DNA of 64,000 nt from Luteibacter flocculans (GCF_023612255.1 NZ_CP063231.1:1098001-1162000), one strand, 5' to 3'. Numbered from the stretch's first letter, positions 1 through 8,920 are shown. Notes: generated by a model from the sequence alone, not told the origin. Numbers and translations: made by a program.

Positions 1-904
1 GATGGTCGGGCGTGGGGACGAGAATCCAGCCTATGTAGTTGATTACCACCCGGGCCTCACTGAGGAGTCGGGTCTGTAGCGTGAAGTCGCGTGTTCCCCA
101 TGTCCGTGCATCGAGAAGGCCGGGGCCGATCCATGCCATGCCCAAAAGGAACGGCAGGCCAAGGCTCAATGCGTAGAACCATACGAGGCGTCGGTCCTTT
201 CCCGGTAAGTCTTGTCGCCACTGGAAGCGGAACACGAAGGCCTCGACGCAAAGGCCGTAGAGCGGCAGCAGGATCGAGGTTTCCTTCGCCATGGTGCCCA
301 GCAGTGCAGGTACGACAATCCAAGCCATGGCCCTGAGAAGGCCAGACTCACCTCGTTGCATGCGCTCCCGCGTGCGGACGTAGCCCAGCAGCCCTATCAG
401 CACGAATAGATTGGCCAGCGACTCCATGCGCTGGACGACATAAAGCACAGCGGTCAGGTTGATAGGAAGAAGCAGCCATGCAAGCGCCGCGGCGGCGGCG
501 ATGAACGTGCCTGTCTTTTCCGTATACGTTTCGTTTCGATCAAGGCGAAACAGGGCGGCGAACAGCAGATAGACGAGCAAGCCGTTGATCGCGTGCAAGG
601 CGATGTTCGTTGCCTTCATGGAAGCTGCATTCAGCCCCCCATTCATGAAGTAATCGAGCGCGAACGTCAGCGATGCCAATGGGCGCTTCAGTTCACTGGA
701 TGGTGAAGACAAGGCTGCTGCAGCCAACGACCCGATAGAAAGCTCGTGCGGTTGAACCTGGGGGTTGTCGACGATGTTGGGGTAGTCGTCGAAGAAGAAG
801 CCGCCTCCGAGCCCGGGCGCATAGACGGCTACCGTGATGGCGATCAGCGTCGCGATGATGGTGAGTTGTCGCCACTTCGCCTTAGAAACCAAGGCTTCCA
901 TCAT
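1..904 (-). CDS. GT-C-like multi-pass membrane glycosyltransferase, 3'-truncated by window edge
   Basis: About 301 codons are visible; the reading frame is open to base 1, so the C-terminus lies outside the window. It starts ATGATG, and its first ATG overlaps the stop of the preceding gene (ATGA at 904-901), implying translational coupling. After one N-terminal membrane helix comes a first loop with an Asp-Asp pair (FFFDDYPNI, DD at residues 39-40), the acidic first-loop signature expected of GT-C transferases. It is clearly homologous to the gene just upstream: both share YAPGL, KATN, VLYV.QRM, AKET and RDFTL blocks in the same order, so the pair is a tandem duplication. Position behind pilin genes suggests pilin or surface glycan transfer; the donor and acceptor cannot be read from sequence. 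Confidence 0.75.
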   Translation of the reverse strand, partial: MMEALVSKAKWRQLTIIATLIAITVAVYAPGLGGGFFFDDYPNIVDNPQVQPHELSIGSLAAAALSSPSSELKRPLASLTFALDYFMNGGLNAASMKATNIALHAINGLLVYLLFAALFRLDRNETYTEKTGTFIAAAAALAWLLLPINLTAVLYVVQRMESLANLFVLIGLLGYVRTRERMQRGESGLLRAMAWIVVPALLGTMAKETSILLPLYGLCVEAFVFRFQWRQDLPGKDRRLVWFYALSLGLPFLLGMAWIGPGLLDARTWGTRDFTLQTRLLSEARVVINYIGWILVPTPDH

Positions 905-2847
905 TTTTCGCTACCGTCGATCTGGCCGCGATCGAGCGCCTGACGAAACGTCTGGATCGCTAGGGTGAGGCGACGATCCGCCCCGCCTTCGGCACGCGAG
1001 AGTGATGCCAGGACTTCACGGCATCCCGCGATGTCACCAAGCGAAGCGTCCAGCTGAAAGAGCAGGACGCCGATGCCGTTGTTGCGATCACTATCCAGCC
1101 AAGCTTGCTTCACGACGTCGCGAGCTTCAGCGATGCGGCCGGCCTCCGCCATCATACGACCGGTGTTGTAGCGGGTCCGCCAGACGGGTTGATCGCGCGT
1201 TGCCTGGCCGCTTCCGTTCAACCAGGTCAGACTGACCATTGCCAGCCGCGCGGAATCCACGGACTTGCATCCCTCGGACACCTTTTGCGCCAGCAGCTCC
1301 CAACCGACCATGGCGTATGTCGTGATGCGTCCCTTGGCCCGTTGTTCGAATTCGTCATACAGCGCCTCGGGTGCCGGCTGGGTGTCGACGGCGCAATAGG
1401 CGACGAACCGCCATATGGTCGATGTGATGTGTTCGGACGCAGGTTCGGATTTTTCGCCTTGATTGATGTACGAGAGTGCGCCCTCAAGGTCTCCGGCAGC
1501 CAGGGCCTCTCCGGTGAAATTTGACAGCAATCGCGGCGAGTCAGCGTTGTAGCTGTACTGAACGGCATAAAAGGTCCGTGCGTCCTTCCATCCTTCGGCT
1601 TGGCTCCAGGTTCCAAGGCCATAGATCGCCACGCACGCTATGGCACATGCGATCAAGGCATGGCGTACGCGGGGCTTCTCCGTACGTGACGCCAGGAAGT
1701 GGTGGAGAAGGCCAACAAGACCGATGAGCGCAAACAGGGCGGCCCCGTAGTTGCGATGGTCGAAGTAGAGTTCGAGGCCAATCGGGCCCGCTTCCAGCGC
1801 ATGCGTTACCAGATAACCTGCTACGCCTAAGGCAAGGAGTGGGACACGACGACGCCAGACGACTGCGACCGCAATGGTGAGAATCCATGCTCCCAGGCTG
1901 AGGAGCGTCGTTCCTGGGCTGGTAAGCGATGTGGAGACCGGGTAGTTGTCGTGAAAAAGGCCCATGCGTGGGCCTACTGGTAAAAAGGTGGTTTGCAGGT
2001 AGCTCCACAGGACACGTGGCTCGGTTAGAAGCCGCTGCGGCAAGGTGAAATCGCGGTTCGCGTAGCCTCCAAGAATCCAATCAGGGCGCAGCAGGGCGAA
2101 GGCAATCGCGCAGATCGCGGGGATGCCCACGGTTACGGTGAAGAAGATGTCGATCTGACGGGGGCGCTGTCGTTTTTGAAAAAGCGTGTACTCAAGAACC
2201 GCAGCCAATGGCAGGGCAAGCGCGCCCGTCTCTTTTGCCGCTACCGCGAGCAAGGTCAGCGCGGGAACGCCTATCCACAAAGCCAAAGTGGCTGCGCGCG
2301 ACCCTTGCTGTACGCCACGCCGTGCCGCCATGAATGCGACCAAGGTGGCGAATGTCAGTAAGGTGGCCAGCTGCGCCATACGTTGTATGACGTAGAGCAC
2401 TGTGCTCACCTGCATGGGCAGCCACAGCCAGGCGACAGCGACGAACGCGGCAAGCCAACCGACATGCTTCGGCTGGATGCCTGCTTGTCGAAATACCTGC
2501 ACGCCGAGCACGAAGGCGAGCGCGCCACATGCCAGATGGACGGCGAGGTTGGTCGCCTTGAAGGCAAACGTCCCCAGGGCGGGGTCCGACGACGCGTTGG
2601 CCAGGAACGTGAGCATGCTCAACGGCCGGCCACCCGGACCGGACCGATTGTCGAACACGACACCTTGCCACGCGAGGTTACCGTCGACCCAGCGCTTCAA
2701 CGGTTCGAGATTGCCGATATCGTCGAGTAGGAAGGGGCCGTGCAGCCCCGGCGCGTACATCGCAATCGTCAGGCACAGAATGGCGAGGACGATTAGCCAT
2801 GCGAAGTTGCGCCGAGAAGCGACGCCGAATGCTATTTCAGTGGACAA
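901..2847 (-). CDS. GT-C-like membrane glycosyltransferase with C-terminal TPR-like region
   Basis: Protein of about 648 residues: roughly ten hydrophobic segments in the first 430 residues, then a soluble helical tail with TPR-like repeats. The first loop carries FLLDDIGNL (DD at 42-43), followed by RPLSMLTF, KATNLAVH, VLYVIQRM and AKETGAL, all matched in the neighbouring paralogue. This layout resembles TMTC/PMT-type GT-C enzymes, though the assignment is by architecture only. No ATG or GTG is available at the 5' end. I prefer TTG at 2847, which has GGAG five bases upstream; TTG at 2865 is the other option. It begins 37 bases (19 with the longer start) after a pilin gene on the same strand and is probably cotranscribed with it, which suggests a pilin-modifying role. 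Confidence 0.75.
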   Translation of the reverse strand: MSTEIAFGVASRRNFAWLIVLAILCLTIAMYAPGLHGPFLLDDIGNLEPLKRWVDGNLAWQGVVFDNRSGPGGRPLSMLTFLANASSDPALGTFAFKATNLAVHLACGALAFVLGVQVFRQAGIQPKHVGWLAAFVAVAWLWLPMQVSTVLYVIQRMAQLATLLTFATLVAFMAARRGVQQGSRAATLALWIGVPALTLLAVAAKETGALALPLAAVLEYTLFQKRQRPRQIDIFFTVTVGIPAICAIAFALLRPDWILGGYANRDFTLPQRLLTEPRVLWSYLQTTFLPVGPRMGLFHDNYPVSTSLTSPGTTLLSLGAWILTIAVAVVWRRRVPLLALGVAGYLVTHALEAGPIGLELYFDHRNYGAALFALIGLVGLLHHFLASRTEKPRVRHALIACAIACVAIYGLGTWSQAEGWKDARTFYAVQYSYNADSPRLLSNFTGEALAAGDLEGALSYINQGEKSEPASEHITSTIWRFVAYCAVDTQPAPEALYDEFEQRAKGRITTYAMVGWELLAQKVSEGCKSVDSARLAMVSLTWLNGSGQATRDQPVWRTRYNTGRMMAEAGRIAEARDVVKQAWLDSDRNNGIGVLLFQLDASLGDIAGCREVLASLSRAEGGADRRLTLAIQTFRQALDRGQIDGSEK

Positions 2848-2884
2848 GTGGACTCCGAGTGGCAAGGCACGTCGGAGTCAGCGA

Positions 2885-3325
2885 TCAGCTGCGACAGGTG
2901 CCGGGAAGGAATTTAGCTGCAAGATTGCCAGGTGTGCCGAAGCCCGCCGCGCCGTTGCAGCTCCACGTGATGATGCCACCGGAAGCCGTGGGCGTCAGCG
3001 TGAAGTTTTTCCCATCGACCTTGCTCGCGTCGATGTTCCGGAAGGTGACCTCGATCACCCCTTTGTTTTTGATGATGACCTGGCTCACGTAAGTACTGGC
3101 ACCCGTCTGGTAGCCCGCCTCTGCGGGGGTGCCCGGGAAGGCGCCTCGCGAACCATACGTCTCGGCGACGGCGTATTTCGCCGCGTCAGCGAGAACCAAC
3201 CCCTCCGATACCTTGGCGCGCCGGGTGTAGTCTTGGTATTGCGGGATGGCGATGGCCGCCAGGATGGCAATGATCGCCACCACGATCATCAGTTCGATGA
3301 GCGTGAAACCCTTGATCCCCTTCAT
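2885..3325 (-). CDS. type IV pilin (major pilin-like), ends in Cys-Arg-Ser
   Basis: A short basic leader MKGIKG precedes the processing site and the N-terminal helix [20 protein letters not shown], with Glu at mature position 5 (GFTLIE), the PilD recognition pattern. The tail has two cysteines (WSCNG...PGTCRS) that would form the disulfide D-loop. The ATG at 3325 is preferred over the one at 3331 because the AAGGGGGG purine run is then nine bases away and the leader becomes the normal six residues. The mature protein would be about 140 residues. The C-terminal residue is Ser, which the sister pilin at 3439-3882 lacks; in Pseudomonas aeruginosa group I pilins the terminal Ser is the O-glycosylation site. 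It lies directly ahead of the two GT-C genes. Confidence 0.93.
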   Translation of the reverse strand: MKGIKGFTLIELMIVVAIIAILAAIAIPQYQDYTRRAKVSEGLVLADAAKYAVAETYGSRGAFPGTPAEAGYQTGASTYVSQVIIKNKGVIEVTFRNIDASKVDGKNFTLTPTASGGIITWSCNGAAGFGTPGNLAAKFLPGTCRS

Positions 3326-3358
3326 GGCCATATGCCCCCCTTAAAGCATGGTCCGGGA

Positions 3359-3388
3359 TAAAAAGAAGGCTCCCGAGGGAGCCTTCTT
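3359..3388 (-). terminator. intrinsic terminator between the two pilin genes
   Basis: Read on the minus strand, a perfect GAAGGCTCC/GGAGCCTTC hairpin with a short CTCG-type loop is followed by five T residues (plus-strand A run 3360-3364). It lies 50 bases after the stop of the upstream pilin gene, so most transcripts from the sigma-54 promoter should end here and only readthrough would reach the second pilin and the GT-C genes. Confidence 0.85.
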
Positions 3389-3438
3389 CGCGACGCTCCA
3401 ACCTGACGGCTAGCGAGCGATGCCTTGCGCAAGCATTA

Positions 3439-3882
3439 TTACTTGCGGCAGTTGGCCGGGACGAACTTCGAGCCAATCGTGCCGCTGGTGCCGCCGAGAC
3501 CGGCCGCGCCGTTGCAATCCCACTGGATCGAGCCCTGGGTGGCGGTCGGGGTCAGAATGACCGTCTTGTTGTCGATGTTGGCATCCTTGATGTTCCGGTA
3601 GGTCACAGTGATCACGCCGTTAGCGATGCCTACGCTTGAAACAAAGGTGCTCTTCGCCGTCTGATAGCCAGCAGCAGCTTCGTCCTTCGGCCAAGCGCCT
3701 TTAGCCTGATACGTTTCCGAAACAGCCAGCTTGGCGGCGTCAGCCAGCACGAGGCCTTCCGACACCTTGGCGCGCTTGGTGTAGTCCTGGTACTGCGGGA
3801 TGGCGATGGCGGCCAGGATCGCGATGATCGCGACGACGATCATCAGTTCGATGAGCGTAAAGCCCTTCTGCATGGTCTTCAT
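3439..3882 (-). CDS. pilA: type IV major pilin
   Basis: 147 residues. The leader MKTMQKG is followed by [20 protein letters not shown] with Glu5, then [14 protein letters not shown], as in the other pilin here; about half the positions match between the two copies. The C-terminal cysteine pair (WDCNG...PANCRK) defines the D-loop. The protein would be processed by prepilin peptidase and assembled by the Pil machinery for twitching, adhesion and DNA uptake; none of those assembly genes is in this window. It is the first gene behind a sigma-54 promoter and has its own downstream terminator, consistent with being the abundantly expressed subunit. The symbol is assigned by family resemblance. Confidence 0.95.
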   Translation of the reverse strand: MKTMQKGFTLIELMIVVAIIAILAAIAIPQYQDYTKRAKVSEGLVLADAAKLAVSETYQAKGAWPKDEAAAGYQTAKSTFVSSVGIANGVITVTYRNIKDANIDNKTVILTPTATQGSIQWDCNGAAGLGGTSGTIGSKFVPANCRK

Positions 3883-4018
3883 GGATGTTCCTCGAATGGT
3901 TAGCTAACCGTGGTGTTTTGACGCCCCCTGAGCCCTAGCACCGGACCTCCTAGGCTGGCCCGGTTCCCCCCTCGTCACACACTGAGGAAAAAACGACCAG
4001 GAAGCTCGCCGCGAAAAC

Positions 4019-4036
4019 AAGCACGTTATGTGCCAC
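4019..4036 (-). promoter_or_regulatory. sigma-54 (RpoN) promoter of pilA
   Basis: The minus strand reads GTGGCACATAACGTGCTT. This matches the TGGCAC-N5-TTGC consensus with the obligatory GG (4034-4033) and GC (4022-4021) exactly ten bases apart; one base of the -12 element differs. Transcription would begin near 4010, about 128 bases before the pilA start. Pilin genes of pseudomonads and xanthomonads are classically RpoN/PilR-dependent, which agrees with the site's position. Confidence 0.8.
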
Positions 4037-4147
4037 GTTTCGGGCGGCTTGCCCTGAACAGCAGGCGGGGCAGATTTTCCATACCGGCGGCGGTTACACA
4101 ATAGCTGTCGTTACAGGAATGCCGAGCGCGTCACGGACGTTGTGCCG

Positions 4148-4177
4148 ATAGTGACAAACCGCGTCACTATGTGACGC
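4148..4177. promoter_or_regulatory. GTGAC/GTCAC dyad array, candidate activator-binding region
   Basis: ATAGTGAC and GTCACTAT form an 8-base inverted repeat with a 7-base spacer (4148-4170). The right half is also part of a second dyad, GCGTCAC-TAT-GTGACGC (4161-4177). The array lies about 140-165 bases upstream of the predicted pilA start, the usual distance for enhancer-binding proteins such as PilR. On the minus strand the second dyad could also fold as a hairpin after the GT39-like gene, but no T run follows. Confidence 0.5.
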
Positions 4178-4202
4178 GCCTGGGCACTCTTCTTTTGTCG
4201 AT

Positions 4203-5528
4203 TCAAGCGGATGCGCGCACCGATCGGTGCTTCCACACCTGCCAGAGCATCCTTGCGCCGTTTACCGCCAGGAGTATTTCCAAGCCTCGATACGGTACGG
4301 CGTAGCGCGGTTCGGCCTGTAGCAGGGTGAAGGTCAGCGTTGCGAGGATGCCTATGGCTGCCATCCAGCGAAGCGCCAACGGGCGGTTTCTCGAAAGCAA
4401 TGCATCAAGGGTGCCTATGAGGGCCAGCAGGGCGATCCATGGGTTGAGCACGTAGCAGATGCCTTCCCACGCATGCAGCACGGCACTGTCCTCGAACAGG
4501 GAGTGCGCTGTGGGGAAGACATAGATGTCGCCTTGACCTACGGCGACGTTCCAGCCCCACAGCAGAGCGGGTTTGCTTGCGTACCAACCCATATAGCGCC
4601 ACGGATCTGCGGAGAGGCGGCGCCATAGCAAGGGCAGCCCTTCGGTCCACCCTGCCTGCATGGCCCGGGATTCCTGGTCGATCGCCGCCATGATGGCTTG
4701 TGCCTGGGGATCGTCTCTCTGGATCGCGTCGAACGCGGCCCGGTGGTATTCCGGCCATGCTCCTTGCACCAGGTTGATGGAAACCCTGGCGCTGGCATCC
4801 GTCGTTGGAGGCAGCATGGCGTTGCGAACGATCCAGGCGGCAGGGGGAAGTGCGCAAGCCACTAGGAGAGCCAGCCAGAGACGGCGGCGCGGCACGTCTT
4901 TCCAAAGCATGAGCGCACCCAGAAGCGGAGCCATGGGCAACACAACCGCGTTTGTTAGTGCGGCGGCCGAGAAGGCGAGACCGGCCATGGCAGCCAGCGG
5001 GATCGAACGCCGACGCAAGGACGTGTCGAGCAGCCATAGGGCTAGCGCGATCAAAAAGCCAAGCAGGGTTTCACTGAGGACGTAGCCTGCGAAGCCGACC
5101 AGGTGCGGCCAGAAGGCAAGGAGGATGCCGGCCGCGACGGCTGCCGCCATGCCCCCATAGCGGCGCGCGAGCGACATACACAAGCCCACGGTGGCCGTGC
5201 CGAGCACGCATTGCGTAAACAGAATGGCATCGTAGACCGCGGGACCGGTACCCCGAAGCGCCATCAATCCAGCCAGGAACGCCGGATAGCCGGGATCGCG
5301 GAAGCTGTCGGGAGCTACCATGGTGGCCATGGGGCGAGCTAGCGAAAACGTGCCGTGGTTCAGCAGGTTCCACGCATAGCAGAAGTATTGCCATGCGTCG
5401 CCTCGAAGCGGATCGTCGACCACCGCCGTGCGCACGTAAGCATAGCGAAGCACGAATGCGGCAATGCAGATCGCCGCTAGGAAGAGTGCTGAGCCTCGCG
5501 GCACTCGCGCAACGGTTTCGCTGGCCAA
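4203..5528 (-). CDS. GT39/PMT-like membrane glycosyltransferase
   Basis: About 441 residues with roughly ten hydrophobic helices. After the first helix the loop contains a Gly-Asp-Ala-Trp-Gln-Tyr stretch and AWNLLNHGTFS, followed by FRDPGYPAFLA, the pattern of PMT_2/ArnT-related transferases that use polyprenyl-phosphate sugars. The substrate is unknown. The frame has no ATG start; TTG at 5528 sits behind a GGGGAA run, with GTG at 5507 as alternative. It lies upstream of the pilA regulatory region on the same strand, so it may belong to the same pilin or surface glycosylation locus without being in the sigma-54 transcript. Confidence 0.7.
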   Translation of the reverse strand: MASETVARVPRGSALFLAAICIAAFVLRYAYVRTAVVDDPLRGDAWQYFCYAWNLLNHGTFSLARPMATMVAPDSFRDPGYPAFLAGLMALRGTGPAVYDAILFTQCVLGTATVGLCMSLARRYGGMAAAVAAGILLAFWPHLVGFAGYVLSETLLGFLIALALWLLDTSLRRRSIPLAAMAGLAFSAAALTNAVVLPMAPLLGALMLWKDVPRRRLWLALLVACALPPAAWIVRNAMLPPTTDASARVSINLVQGAWPEYHRAAFDAIQRDDPQAQAIMAAIDQESRAMQAGWTEGLPLLWRRLSADPWRYMGWYASKPALLWGWNVAVGQGDIYVFPTAHSLFEDSAVLHAWEGICYVLNPWIALLALIGTLDALLSRNRPLALRWMAAIGILATLTFTLLQAEPRYAVPYRGLEILLAVNGARMLWQVWKHRSVRASA

Positions 5529-5714
5529 TCGACATTCCCCTTTGCCCGTGCGCTTGCCGGGCGACGCACCAGCTTAGCCGATGGCAGCTACGGCCTCACA
5601 CCACGGTGCCGCGCGTGGAACGGTCGGCCAGGGTACCTCATGTGCAGACCCGGACAGCCGCCGATTCGCTTACATTAGGCGGAGTTATCCCGTCTCCACT
5701 GCCGAGGTGTCGTC

Positions 5715-6623
5715 TTGTCCAACCGTATTCTGCGTCGGCTTCGCGACAGCGTGCAGCGGTTTCTCCACCTTCAGGAGCGCCTCGACGCGATCGCCGTCCT
5801 GCAAGGCAGGGCGCTGGCTCAGGCCAATCGGCGGGAAGCTTTTACCATCCTGGGGGACTACGGCTTCAAAGTGTTCTCCCAGTGGGGAGAAGACGGCATC
5901 CTGCAGTTTCTGATCGGCGAGGTGGAGATCGCCAACAAGACCTTCATCGAGTTCGGCGTGGAGGACTTCACGGAGTCGAACTGCCGGTTCCTGATGATGA
6001 ACGACCAATGGCAGGGATTCGTCATTGATGGATCGGCACGGAATGTGGCGCGAATTCGCAGCTCTTATTATTTCTGGCGGCATGATCTGAATGCCCTCGC
6101 GGCGTTCATTACTCGCGACAACATCAACGATCTTCTTGCGCAAAGCGGAATGGATGAAGACCTCGGCATCCTCTCCGTGGACATCGACGGCAGCGATTAT
6201 CACGTGCTCGACGCGATCGTCGGATACAGGCCGCGCATACTTGTCTGCGAGTACAACCCGCTTTTTCCGTTGGATCGTGCCGTCACGATTCCCTACGCCA
6301 GTGATTTCCAAAGAACGCGGGTACACTACTCGAACCTCTATTTCGGAGCGTCACTTCCGGCTTTCCGCGCGCTTGCGGAAGGCAGAGGGTATGCCTTCGT
6401 GGGAACGAACGATGCTGGAAACAATGCCTTTTTCGTGCGAGACGACCTGCTGACCGAGCGCCTACGGCGGATGGCCGAGCACCCGGGAATCGCGCCTGCT
6501 CGATTTCGCGAATCCAGGACTCGCGACGGAAGCCTGTCTTACCTCTCTCCGCCGAAAGCAAAGGCGCTGATCGCAGGTCTTCCTGTCGTGGACTTGGATA
6601 CCGGTCAACTGATAGCCCTCTGA
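5715..6623 (+). CDS. FkbM-like (SAM-dependent methyltransferase-like) protein
   Basis: 302 residues. Start is TTG at 5715 with GAGG seven bases upstream. The N-terminal 45 residues are basic and helical. The core has FSQWGEDGIL (residues 54-63), then FIEFGVEDFTESN, which resembles methyltransferase motif I, and ILSVDIDGSDYHVL, which resembles the acidic strand of the Rossmann core. Proteins with this SQxGEDG...EFG..D pattern sit in polysaccharide and surface-glycan clusters and are usually called FkbM-family methyltransferases. Its location beside the GT39-like gene, transcribed divergently, fits surface glycan modification. The catalytic role is inferred. Confidence 0.6.
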   Translation: MSNRILRRLRDSVQRFLHLQERLDAIAVLQGRALAQANRREAFTILGDYGFKVFSQWGEDGILQFLIGEVEIANKTFIEFGVEDFTESNCRFLMMNDQWQGFVIDGSARNVARIRSSYYFWRHDLNALAAFITRDNINDLLAQSGMDEDLGILSVDIDGSDYHVLDAIVGYRPRILVCEYNPLFPLDRAVTIPYASDFQRTRVHYSNLYFGASLPAFRALAEGRGYAFVGTNDAGNNAFFVRDDLLTERLRRMAEHPGIAPARFRESRTRDGSLSYLSPPKAKALIAGLPVVDLDTGQLIAL

Positions 6624-6723
6624 CAGCACAAGTTTCCTGCCGCGGTCAGGCGTAGCGCGACTTGCAGGCACGGTCGCCTGGCCTTACCGTGCCCGTCCAA
6701 AGCACACCCAAGGGAGCCCCACC

Positions 6724-8814
6724 ATGAAACCCCTCTTCGCCGCGCTGGCCCTCGCGCTGGCGTCCGGCCCCGTCCTGGCCGCCGACGCCGATAGCGCCGC
6801 CCCGCATCCGTTCTCTATCCGCGACCTGGTCATGATGGATCGCGTGAGCGATCCGCAGTTGTCGCCGGATGGGCGTTACGCCCTGTTCTCGGTGCGATCC
6901 ACCGATTACGCGGCCAACAAGGGGTCGACTGCCATCTATGTGGTGGACCTCAACAAGCCCCCGCAGCCGGTGGAGGTCGTGGAGAAGGGTTCCTCGCCGC
7001 GCTGGGCGCCGGATGGGCAGTCCATCTATTACACCGCGCCGAAGGACGGCACCGCCCAGGTCTGGCATCGTCGTTTCGACGCCGATGCGTCGGGTAAAGG
7101 GCTCGCGCTGACCGTTCGCGCTGGCGAGGTGGTGACGGATGCGCCTCTGGACGTCAATGCATTCAAGCTGTCGCCCGACGGTGCGAAGCTGCTGCTGAGC
7201 TACGACGTCTTCACCGATTGCGCGGACCTGGCCTGCACCAAGGAGCGCCTGGACGGTCGCGAAAAGGACAAGTCCACCGGTACGGTGTACGACAAGCTGT
7301 TCGTTCGTCACTGGGACACCTGGGCCGATGGCCGGCGCTCGCAGCTCTTCGTCGCGGACGCCAATGCACCGTCGCAGCCGGTACTGCTGACCCGCGGCAT
7401 CGACGGCGATGTGCCGAGCAAGCCCTTTGGCGGCGATGACGAGTTCACCTTCTCGCCCGATGGCAAGACCGTGTATTTCGATGTGCGCATTGCCGGCAAG
7501 ACCGAGCCGTGGTCCACCAACTTCGACATCTATAGCGTGCCCGCCGATGGCTCGGCGGCACCGACCAATCTCACCGCGGACAACCTCGCGTGGGACGCCA
7601 ATCCGCTCGTGTCGCCGGACGGCCGCACGCTGTTCTATACGGCGATGAAGGAGCCGGGTTCGGAAGCGGATCGCTTTGCCATCATGGCGATGGATCTGGC
7701 GTCGGGAAGCAAGCGCGAAGTGGCGCCGTCGTGGGATCGCACTGCCAGCGCGCTGCAGCTTTCGGCCGATGGCAAGACGCTGTACACCACCACCGACGAT
7801 AACGGCCAGCATCCGCTGTTCGGCATCGATGTCGCAACGGGCAAAGTCAGCACCCTCGTCACCGATGGTGCGGTCAGCGCCTTCTCCGTCGGCAAGACGA
7901 AGATCCTGCTGTCGCGCGACGATCTGAAGCGCCCGGCCGATCTGTACACCGCCGATGCGAAGGGCAAGGGCCTGAAGCAGGTCACGCACTTCAATGCCAA
8001 GCGCATCAAGTCCGCGCAGACCGGCGATTTTGAGTTCTTCACCTTCAAGGGCTGGAACAACGAAACGGTACAGGGCTATGTCGTGAAGCCGGTGGGCTTC
8101 AAGCGCGGCAAGACCTACCCGGTGGCTTTCATCATTCACGGTGGCCCGCAGGGCGCCATGACCAACAGCTGGAGCTATCGCTGGAATGCGCAGACGTACG
8201 CCGGCCAGGGCTTTGCTGTCGTCACCGTCAACTTCCATGGTTCCACGGGCTACGGTCAGGCCTTCACCGAATCCATCTCGGGTGACTGGGGCGGCAAGCC
8301 GCTGGAGGATCTGAAGGCCGGCTGGACCGCCGCACTGTCGAAATACAGCTTCCTCGATGGCGATCGTGCCTGCGCGCTCGGCGCCAGCTACGGTGGCTAC
8401 ATGGTCTACTGGATGGCCGGTAACTGGAACCAGCCGTGGAAGTGCTTCGTCGACCACGACGGCGTCTTCGACGCCCGCGCGATGTACTACGACACGGACG
8501 AACTCTGGTTCGAGGAAAAGGAAAACGGCGGCACGCAGTTCGACCATCCGGAGAACTACGAGCGCTTCAATCCGATCAATCACGTGAAGGATTGGCGCGT
8601 GCCGATGCTCGTCATCCACGGCGGCAAGGACTTCCGCATTCCCGACACGCAGGGCATGGGCGCGTTCACCGCGCTGCAGCGTCGCGGCATCCCCAGCCAG
8701 TTCCTGCACTTCCCGGACGAGAACCACTGGGTGCTCAAGCCGCAGAACAGCGTGCAGTGGCATGAGACGGTCAATGCGTGGCTGAAGGAGTGGACGGCTC
8801 CGCAGGCTAAGTGA
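6724..8814 (+). CDS. exported S9-family prolyl oligopeptidase-type serine peptidase
   Basis: 696 residues. The first 20 (MKPLFAALALALASGPVLAA) are a clear Sec signal peptide, so the enzyme should be periplasmic or secreted. A beta-propeller with repeated SPDG motifs (about residues 40-420) precedes an alpha/beta-hydrolase domain. The nucleophile is Ser555 in GASYGGY; the likely partners are Asp636 in HGGKDFRIP and His668 in PDENHW, completing the triad in the right order. Such enzymes cleave short peptides after proline or remove acylated or dipeptide N-terminal units. It is a single gene, followed by a long hairpin; there is no sign of an operon partner. Confidence 0.93.
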   Translation: MKPLFAALALALASGPVLAADADSAAPHPFSIRDLVMMDRVSDPQLSPDGRYALFSVRSTDYAANKGSTAIYVVDLNKPPQPVEVVEKGSSPRWAPDGQSIYYTAPKDGTAQVWHRRFDADASGKGLALTVRAGEVVTDAPLDVNAFKLSPDGAKLLLSYDVFTDCADLACTKERLDGREKDKSTGTVYDKLFVRHWDTWADGRRSQLFVADANAPSQPVLLTRGIDGDVPSKPFGGDDEFTFSPDGKTVYFDVRIAGKTEPWSTNFDIYSVPADGSAAPTNLTADNLAWDANPLVSPDGRTLFYTAMKEPGSEADRFAIMAMDLASGSKREVAPSWDRTASALQLSADGKTLYTTTDDNGQHPLFGIDVATGKVSTLVTDGAVSAFSVGKTKILLSRDDLKRPADLYTADAKGKGLKQVTHFNAKRIKSAQTGDFEFFTFKGWNNETVQGYVVKPVGFKRGKTYPVAFIIHGGPQGAMTNSWSYRWNAQTYAGQGFAVVTVNFHGSTGYGQAFTESISGDWGGKPLEDLKAGWTAALSKYSFLDGDRACALGASYGGYMVYWMAGNWNQPWKCFVDHDGVFDARAMYYDTDELWFEEKENGGTQFDHPENYERFNPINHVKDWRVPMLVIHGGKDFRIPDTQGMGAFTALQRRGIPSQFLHFPDENHWVLKPQNSVQWHETVNAWLKEWTAPQAK

Positions 8815-8820
8815 TCAAGG

Positions 8821-8854
8821 CAATCGGTGGTGGCCATGGGGCCACCACCGATTG
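8821..8854. terminator. 15-bp perfect hairpin between convergent genes
   Basis: CAATCGGTGGTGGCC pairs perfectly with its complement across an ATGG loop, six bases after the S9 peptidase stop. There is no T run on either side, so termination strength is uncertain. It separates the peptidase from the convergent corA gene and could stabilise either 3' end. Confidence 0.6.
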
Positions 8855-8920
8855 CAAGTCGCTGGTGTGAAGGTGTGCTTTAGTCTGTGCAGCAGCGGGG
8901 GCGATGCGTGAGTCAAGAAC

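Larger units (their letters stand above)
3883..4202. other. regulatory intergenic region upstream of pilA
   Basis: A 320-base stretch without a supportable gene. It holds the sigma-54 promoter (4019-4036), a leader of about 125 bases before pilA, and an array of GTGAC/GTCAC dyads (4148-4177) just after the end of the GT39-like gene. A short open frame on the minus strand (3904-4101) lacks family features and is not called. Confidence 0.6.

Noticed and set aside
6646-8763. A 705-codon open frame on the minus strand opposite the S9 peptidase
   Set aside because: The plus strand has a signal peptide, propeller repeats and an intact triad. The antisense frame is an effect of GC-rich codon bias, with no family features.
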